A DNA stretch of 9,352 nt. It comes from Candidatus Aminicenantota bacterium (GTDB lineage: Bacteria; Acidobacteriota; Aminicenantia; Aminicenantales; Aminicenantaceae). The notes beneath the pieces were generated by a model. The model did not search any database. It had not been told where the DNA came from and saw only the letters and a list, made by a program, of their open reading frames with translations. The position numbers and the translations under genes are program-made. The stretch covers positions 1 through 9,352 of the forward strand of contig JAUWTR010000033.1 in the NCBI GenBank assembly GCA_030614645.1, in the 5' to 3' direction. This document shows positions 5,718-9,352 of the stretch, in pieces (position 1 is the first letter of the stretch; each line of letters opens with the position of its first letter).

Positions 5718-6278
5718 TTCTTGCGGCTTAAGGCGAGCTATAATCCGCTTTTCCAGTTCACGTTCCATCTGCAGAATCTCCTGCTTGACCTTCTCCATAA
5801 CCGCTTCCTCCAGTTCCTTCCTCAAGTCCATATGTGCGCTATCCTCTTCAGTTGAATTTTCCCAAACTTCTTGAACATCAGGTTCCTCCGGAAGAGTGTC
5901 TGGAGCTTTGGTCTCGCCCACCAGTTTTCTTATGGCTGCTGCTACTTCTTCTGAGTCAAAAGGCTTCTTAAAGAGTTTATCATATTTTAAAGATTTTAAT
6001 TTTTCCTCATCCGGCTCCTGAAAAGCATCTTGAAGTAGGATAAGCGGTTTATCCTTAAACTGTTTTCTCTTTTTTAAAAAACCGCCTATTTCATACCCAT
6101 CTTTACGGGGGAGTGAAAGTCCCAGGACGATTGCATCCGGATCAATCTGCATAAGGAGCTCCAGCGCTTCTACTCCATCCTCGGAAGTATAAATGTCATA
6201 ATTTGAATCCTGGAACGCCAGATGTAATGCATTAAGAGCTGAGGGGCTGTTGTCTGCAGCGAATATTTTAAACGGCAT
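5715..6278 (-). CDS. Receiver-domain (CheY-like) protein with degenerate phosphorylation site (187 aa)
   Basis: Residues 1-122 form a response-regulator receiver domain: KIFAADNSPSALNAL at the N-terminus with acidic-pocket Asp9, the loop DAIVLGLSLPRKDGYE (48-63), and the switch-lysine region FKKPF (103-107). At the position of the phosphorylated Asp (PD..L-D-..MP in the family) this protein has Gly53, and the usual Thr/Ser after beta-4 appears as Gln83. So phosphorylation in the standard way is unlikely. After an acidic, Pro/Glu-rich linker (about 123-147) comes a charged helix that may form a coiled coil (about 148-187); there is no DNA-binding domain. It probably acts as a protein-interaction module, but the partner is unknown. 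The start at 6278 has only a weak GAG upstream. An 81-bp gap separates it from the epimerase gene. The TAA stop is the terminal TAA of the inverted repeat, so the original C-terminus may have been altered by its insertion. Confidence 0.85.
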   Translation of the reverse strand: MPFKIFAADNSPSALNALHLAFQDSNYDIYTSEDGVEALELLMQIDPDAIVLGLSLPRKDGYEIGGFLKKRKQFKDKPLILLQDAFQEPDEEKLKSLKYDKLFKKPFDSEEVAAAIRKLVGETKAPDTLPEEPDVQEVWENSTEEDSAHMDLRKELEEAVMEKVKQEILQMERELEKRIIARLKPQE

Positions 6279-6329
6279 AATAGTAACTCAAAATTTATAG
6301 CTCACAGTATTTAAAATTAAGTTTAATCC

Positions 6330-6357
6330 AAATTAAATATGAAAGCAATACTGACAA
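6330..6357 (-). promoter_or_regulatory. Weak candidate sigma-70-type promoter in the AT-rich gap before the receiver gene
   Basis: On the minus strand TTGTCA (6357-6352) matches the -35 consensus at 5 of 6 positions and is followed after 16 bp by TAATTT (6335-6330), a poor -10. A second -10-like TATAAA is at 6299-6294 without a -35. The 81-bp gap is otherwise featureless and strongly AT-rich, which suggests the receiver gene can be transcribed separately from the sugar genes. Confidence 0.2.
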
Positions 6358-6359
6358 TA

Positions 6360-7304
6360 TCACAGAAGTCCCATTCTGATTCCCTCTTTGAAATCAACGC
6401 AGGGAGAATATCCCAAGGTTTGCTCCGCTTTCTTAATATTAAGAGGTTTGGGATGGATAAAAAAAGCCAGTTTCCCCGTGGTAAGAGGAGCTTCTTTGTT
6501 TATCAGCCGGAATGTTATTTCCATACTCCAGGCTGCCGCTTTTAGAGGCAAAAGGGGTAAAGAAAAACGTGGGATCCTTGTACCAGCAGAGGCAGCAATG
6601 ATCTCTGTAATCTGCCTGACAGTCAAGATCTCATTTCCGGCAACATTATAAATCCCTCCTGGTTTTCCCTTTTCTACACAAAGAAAAATACCCTGGATAA
6701 GGTCATCGATGTATACCGGGGTCTGCCACTTCTCCCCTTTAGTAACAAGAATAAATCGTTTTGTACTAATAGCTTTTATCAGCTTAAATGTCCTTCTATC
6801 TCCGGGTCCATAGACCCATCCCGGCCGGATAACTACTACATCCATACCATCTTCAGCATGGCGAAGCGCAATACGTTCTCCCTCCAGTTTTGTTTCATCA
6901 TAGATATTTTTCGGCGTTAAAGGATAATCTTCATCTGCGGTTTCGCCTGAGTTTACAGCCCCCAAAACTCCAGCAGAGCTGAAATGAATGACTCTTTTTA
7001 CTCCGGCCCGACTGGCTGCGGTTATTACATTATCAGTTCCCCCGGCATTAACCTGCTGAAATCCTGCCCTACCCATTAGCGAGGCACCCAGAGCAGCTGC
7101 CAAGTGAAAAACCACATCAGTACCGGCAGGTATTTTAAACAGATTTTTAGAATCTGTAATATCCCCCTGGACAAGCTTGCATTTTTTTCCCGAGGAGGGG
7201 GTCCTTTTATGGACTAAAACACTGACACTCCAATTATTACGTAAAAGCTCATCTACAAGTCGGCTTCCGATAAAACCCGCTGCTCCCGTGACGAATGCTT
7301 TCAT
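6360..7304 (-). CDS. NAD-dependent sugar epimerase/dehydratase (extended SDR, 314 aa)
   Basis: This is a Rossmann-fold nucleotide-sugar-type oxidoreductase of the extended short-chain dehydrogenase family. The sequence shows the cofactor loop TGAAGFIGS (6-14), the GDIT acidic turn (47-50), HLAA (67-70), the catalytic serine region HFSSAGV (107-113), the catalytic pair Tyr135-Lys139 in YDETK, and RPGWVYGPGDRR (160-171). The C-terminal half (about 175-314) is the smaller substrate-binding part with PVYIDD and GGIYNVAG. Length is normal. The exact substrate cannot be read from the sequence: NDP-sugar 4-epimerase, 4,6-dehydratase, reductase, or a 3-beta-HSD-like member are all possible. It starts 10 bp after the GT4 stop, with no ribosome-binding site, so translation may depend on termination of the upstream gene. 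Placement with two glycosyltransferases points to making or modifying a sugar for a cell-surface glycan or glycolipid. Confidence 0.92.
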   Translation of the reverse strand: MKAFVTGAAGFIGSRLVDELLRNNWSVSVLVHKRTPSSGKKCKLVQGDITDSKNLFKIPAGTDVVFHLAAALGASLMGRAGFQQVNAGGTDNVITAASRAGVKRVIHFSSAGVLGAVNSGETADEDYPLTPKNIYDETKLEGERIALRHAEDGMDVVVIRPGWVYGPGDRRTFKLIKAISTKRFILVTKGEKWQTPVYIDDLIQGIFLCVEKGKPGGIYNVAGNEILTVRQITEIIAASAGTRIPRFSLPLLPLKAAAWSMEITFRLINKEAPLTTGKLAFFIHPKPLNIKKAEQTLGYSPCVDFKEGIRMGLL

Positions 7305-7314
7305 AGTAGTATAC

Positions 7315-8478
7315 TTAGTCTCGATGCTTGGTTTTAGCCAGGACTAATTCAATTTTTTCCATATATTTCGGTAAAATATATTTACTGTCAGCCAAACTTT
7401 TAGCAGCTCTGGCAATAGCCAAACTTTCCTTATCAAACAGGGCAGATCTAATACCAACGGCCATACTGTCTACATCCGGATCTACCAGGATTGCAATTTT
7501 GTCATTAAGGACCTGGCTGTGAGTCCAGAGGTTTGTAGCAACAACCGGTTTTCCGGATTTTAAAAAAGAATATATTTTGAGGGGTGTGTTAGTCCCGGAA
7601 ATGCGCGGTGAAACCAACACATCAGTCAGGGAGATACACAAAGGTATCAGAGCAGGGCCGACCTGCCCGGTAAAAAACACCTTATCTGAGATTCCCAATT
7701 TAACTGCTTCGCGCTGCATTTGTTCCACAGCCTCCGGAGTATCACCTACAAGCAGAAACACAACTCGTTTATCTTGAACTTTAGCGGCAGCTTTAAGAAA
7801 AAGAGGAATCCCCTGGTAGGGCAAAAAATTTCCAGCATATAGGACAATTTTTTGATCGTCTCCGGCAAATTTCCGTCTCTTTTTATATACATCCGCCCGG
7901 GAATACTCAGGATATTCAAAATCTAAAAAATTTTCCAAAAGTACTGCTTTTTTGCCAAATCCTTCCGCTTTCACTATGTTCAAAAGGTCCGGGCATATCA
8001 CAATAAGTGCCTGTGAGTTTTTTAAAATAAACCGTTCCATCATAACAAACATTTGTTTCAGTATTATTGAGCGGGAAAAACTAAAATTCTCTAATTGCTG
8101 GGGAAGGCTGGAATGCATATCATAGACATGCGGCACCCGAAAAATTTTAGCCAATACCACCCCAAAAAAAGCCGCTTCTTCATGCGAAAAAACAAGGTCA
8201 TAACGCTTGGTCACAAGCCTAGCAACGGCTTTTAACAACATGAGAAAATAAAGAGGAAGCTTAGTCAGGGAAGGTCCGATCTTGATTTTTATAATACAAA
8301 AAAGATTAGGAATACGTAAAATTTTTACGTTCTTAAATGACCTGTCTTCACCAAGGTGATAAGTAATAAGGTCCACTTTGTGGCCCAGGTCGGAAAGCAC
8401 TTTTAATCTGAAATAGACACTGATGGGAGTGCCTCTCGGCTGAAAAAAAGGTTCGGGAGCAAGCATTAGGATTTTCAT
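7315..8478 (-). CDS. GT4-family glycosyltransferase (GT-B fold, 387 aa)
   Basis: This is a retaining glycosyltransferase that moves a sugar from a nucleotide sugar to a lipid or glycan acceptor at the cytoplasmic face of the membrane. The N-terminal Rossmann half opens with MKILMLAPEPFFQPRGTP, where the Gly-rich RGTP (15-18) follows the first strand, as in GT4 enzymes. It contains basic and hydrophobic helices (about 60-95) that may bind the membrane. The C-terminal half begins near 208 with IVLYAGNFLPYQGI (211-224) and ends in the donor-binding region SPRISGTNTPLKIYSFLKSG (290-309), with PVVAT following. In this the second glutamate of the common E-x7-E motif is replaced by Tyr/Ser surroundings, a variant seen in a GT4 subgroup. 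No signal peptide or true membrane segment is present. It lies 18 bp behind the GT2 gene and 10 bp ahead of the epimerase. Acceptor and sugar are unknown. Confidence 0.9.
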   Translation of the reverse strand: MKILMLAPEPFFQPRGTPISVYFRLKVLSDLGHKVDLITYHLGEDRSFKNVKILRIPNLFCIIKIKIGPSLTKLPLYFLMLLKAVARLVTKRYDLVFSHEEAAFFGVVLAKIFRVPHVYDMHSSLPQQLENFSFSRSIILKQMFVMMERFILKNSQALIVICPDLLNIVKAEGFGKKAVLLENFLDFEYPEYSRADVYKKRRKFAGDDQKIVLYAGNFLPYQGIPLFLKAAAKVQDKRVVFLLVGDTPEAVEQMQREAVKLGISDKVFFTGQVGPALIPLCISLTDVLVSPRISGTNTPLKIYSFLKSGKPVVATNLWTHSQVLNDKIAILVDPDVDSMAVGIRSALFDKESLAIARAAKSLADSKYILPKYMEKIELVLAKTKHRD

Positions 8479-8496
8479 GAAAATACTGCGCTTGTT

Positions 8497-9352
8497 TTAT
8501 TCTGATGTTTCGTCCAGTCCGGACTCAATAATCTCCCGTATATAATAAATTCGTTTTTCCAGAGATTCATGGTAAGTCCGCACTAGGATCTCAGCCAGTA
8601 AACCCAGAGTAATAAATTGAAAGCCGATAACAATTAATAAGACGGCCAGAAACAGAAGGGGGCGGTTGGCAATACTCTCCAGAAGAACAAGCCGCCGGTA
8701 TGACAGATAGAGGGCCATAACTCCACCAACACTCCCGCTGGCTATACCAAAAATCCCGAATATCTGTAAGGGCCGCGTGGAATAGCTAAGAAAAAATTTT
8801 ACTGTTAAAAGGTCAAGCATTACTTTGACAAATCTGAGCATACTATACTTGGACTTTCCGAACCTACGGGGGCGGTGGTTTACTTTTACCTCTGCAATAG
8901 AAACCCCCATCTGACTCGCTATAGCTGGAATAAAGCGGTGCATCTCCCCATAAAGGTTGATGCTTTTTAAAACCTCTTTACGAAAAGCCTTGAGAGTGCA
9001 GCCATAGTCATGAAGTTTTACTCTGGTTATAGCCGATATCAGCCAGTTGGCTGTAGAAGAAGGAAGTCTGCGGGAAAAAAGTTTATCCTTTCGTTTAACC
9101 CTCCAACCGCTGGCAATATCATACCCTTCTTCGATCTTTTTTATCAGCAGTCCGAAGTCAGCCGGGTCATTCTGCAAATCAGCATCCAGGGTAATAATAA
9201 CTTCACCCCGGGAATGGTCAAATCCGGCGGAAAGTGCTGCTGTCTGTCCAAAATTCTTTCTTAATTTAATAATCTTTACAGCAGGATGCTGCTTGCGGAT
9301 TTTTGTGAGAACTAAGGCTGAATCGTCCGTACTCCCGTCATCTATAAAAATC
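8497..9352 (-). CDS. GT2-family polyprenyl-phosphate-type glycosyltransferase, 5' end outside the window
   Basis: The reading frame is open to the right edge, so 284 residues are visible and the N-terminus with the first strand is missing. Family features, numbered from the first complete codon: IDDGSTDDS (3-11), RKNFGQTAALSAGF (31-44), the metal-binding DAD in LDADLQNDP (55-63), DYGCTLKAFRKEVL (115-128) and HRPRRFGKSKY (159-169). Two membrane segments follow (about 194-218 and 230-256) with a charged tail. This layout is that of Dol-P-Man/ArnC-like enzymes, which transfer a sugar from a nucleotide sugar to undecaprenyl phosphate at the inner membrane. In the family the membrane helices anchor the enzyme. 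The product would feed glycan or lipid modification, fitting the GT4 and epimerase genes downstream. Which sugar is used cannot be told. A shorter ORF call beginning at the TTG at 9177 would be wrong because it cuts through the DADLQNDP motif. Confidence 0.93.
   Translation of the reverse strand, partial: IFIDDGSTDDSALVLTKIRKQHPAVKIIKLRKNFGQTAALSAGFDHSRGEVIITLDADLQNDPADFGLLIKKIEEGYDIASGWRVKRKDKLFSRRLPSSTANWLISAITRVKLHDYGCTLKAFRKEVLKSINLYGEMHRFIPAIASQMGVSIAEVKVNHRPRRFGKSKYSMLRFVKVMLDLLTVKFFLSYSTRPLQIFGIFGIASGSVGGVMALYLSYRRLVLLESIANRPLLFLAVLLIVIGFQFITLGLLAEILVRTYHESLEKRIYYIREIIESGLDETSE

Noticed and set aside
6279..6359. Possible small gene or RNA in the gap between the epimerase and the receiver gene
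   Set aside because: The 81 bp are AT-rich with no ORF and no stable hairpin; only weak promoter-like words are visible.
8497..9177. Shorter ORF for the GT2 gene starting at 9177
   Set aside because: The codon is TTG inside the LDADLQNDP motif. The frame stays open to base 9352 and codes for upstream GT2 motifs such as IDDGSTDDS, so the gene is simply cut by the window edge.

Overview
The window is a compact stretch of bacterial chromosome in which all eight recognisable genes lie on the minus strand, so it reads right to left. Base composition is moderately AT-rich by eye. The gene set (RNase R, type III pantothenate kinase, valyl-tRNA synthetase, a receiver-domain protein, and sugar-active enzymes) fits a free-living, probably uncultured, deep-branching bacterium. 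An Aminicenantes (OP8)-like or neighbouring anaerobic lineage is my best guess from the look of the unknown 215-aa protein and of the GGGGTCAAG-type inverted repeat. That placement is weak and rests on memory, not on a search.

Right part (9352 to 6360): a small envelope-glycan operon. A GT2 polyprenyl-phosphate-type glycosyltransferase with two C-terminal membrane segments (its 5' end lies outside the window) is followed after 18 bp by a GT4 glycosyltransferase, and after another 10 bp by an NAD-dependent sugar epimerase/dehydratase. An 81-bp AT-rich gap then leads to a 187-aa receiver-domain protein whose phosphoacceptor Asp is replaced by Gly.

Middle (5717 to 2157): the receiver gene ends exactly in the arm of a perfect 30-bp inverted repeat (5631-5717). 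This resembles the REP/RAYT class of mobile palindromes, and its TAA serves as the stop codon. A short leader with an extended -10 promoter candidate precedes valS. valS and coaX overlap (TGATG) and are probably translationally coupled.

Left part (2160 to 1): an approximately 210-bp intergenic region is packed with palindromes. It holds one bulged hairpin, a rod-like 128-bp hairpin with three stems and near-symmetric internal loops, imperfect terminal inverted repeats and two sets of 12-nt direct repeats. It is either a MITE-like element or a structured RNA. Downstream are an unrecognised, highly charged 215-aa protein and, 19 bp further, RNase R, whose C-terminal part runs off the left edge.

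The points most worth a second look are the two palindromic elements that each abut a stop codon, the degenerate receiver, the conserved-looking unknown protein next to RNase R, and the near absence of Shine-Dalgarno sequences. I see no CRISPR array, tRNA, rRNA, phage genes, transposase gene or defence system.
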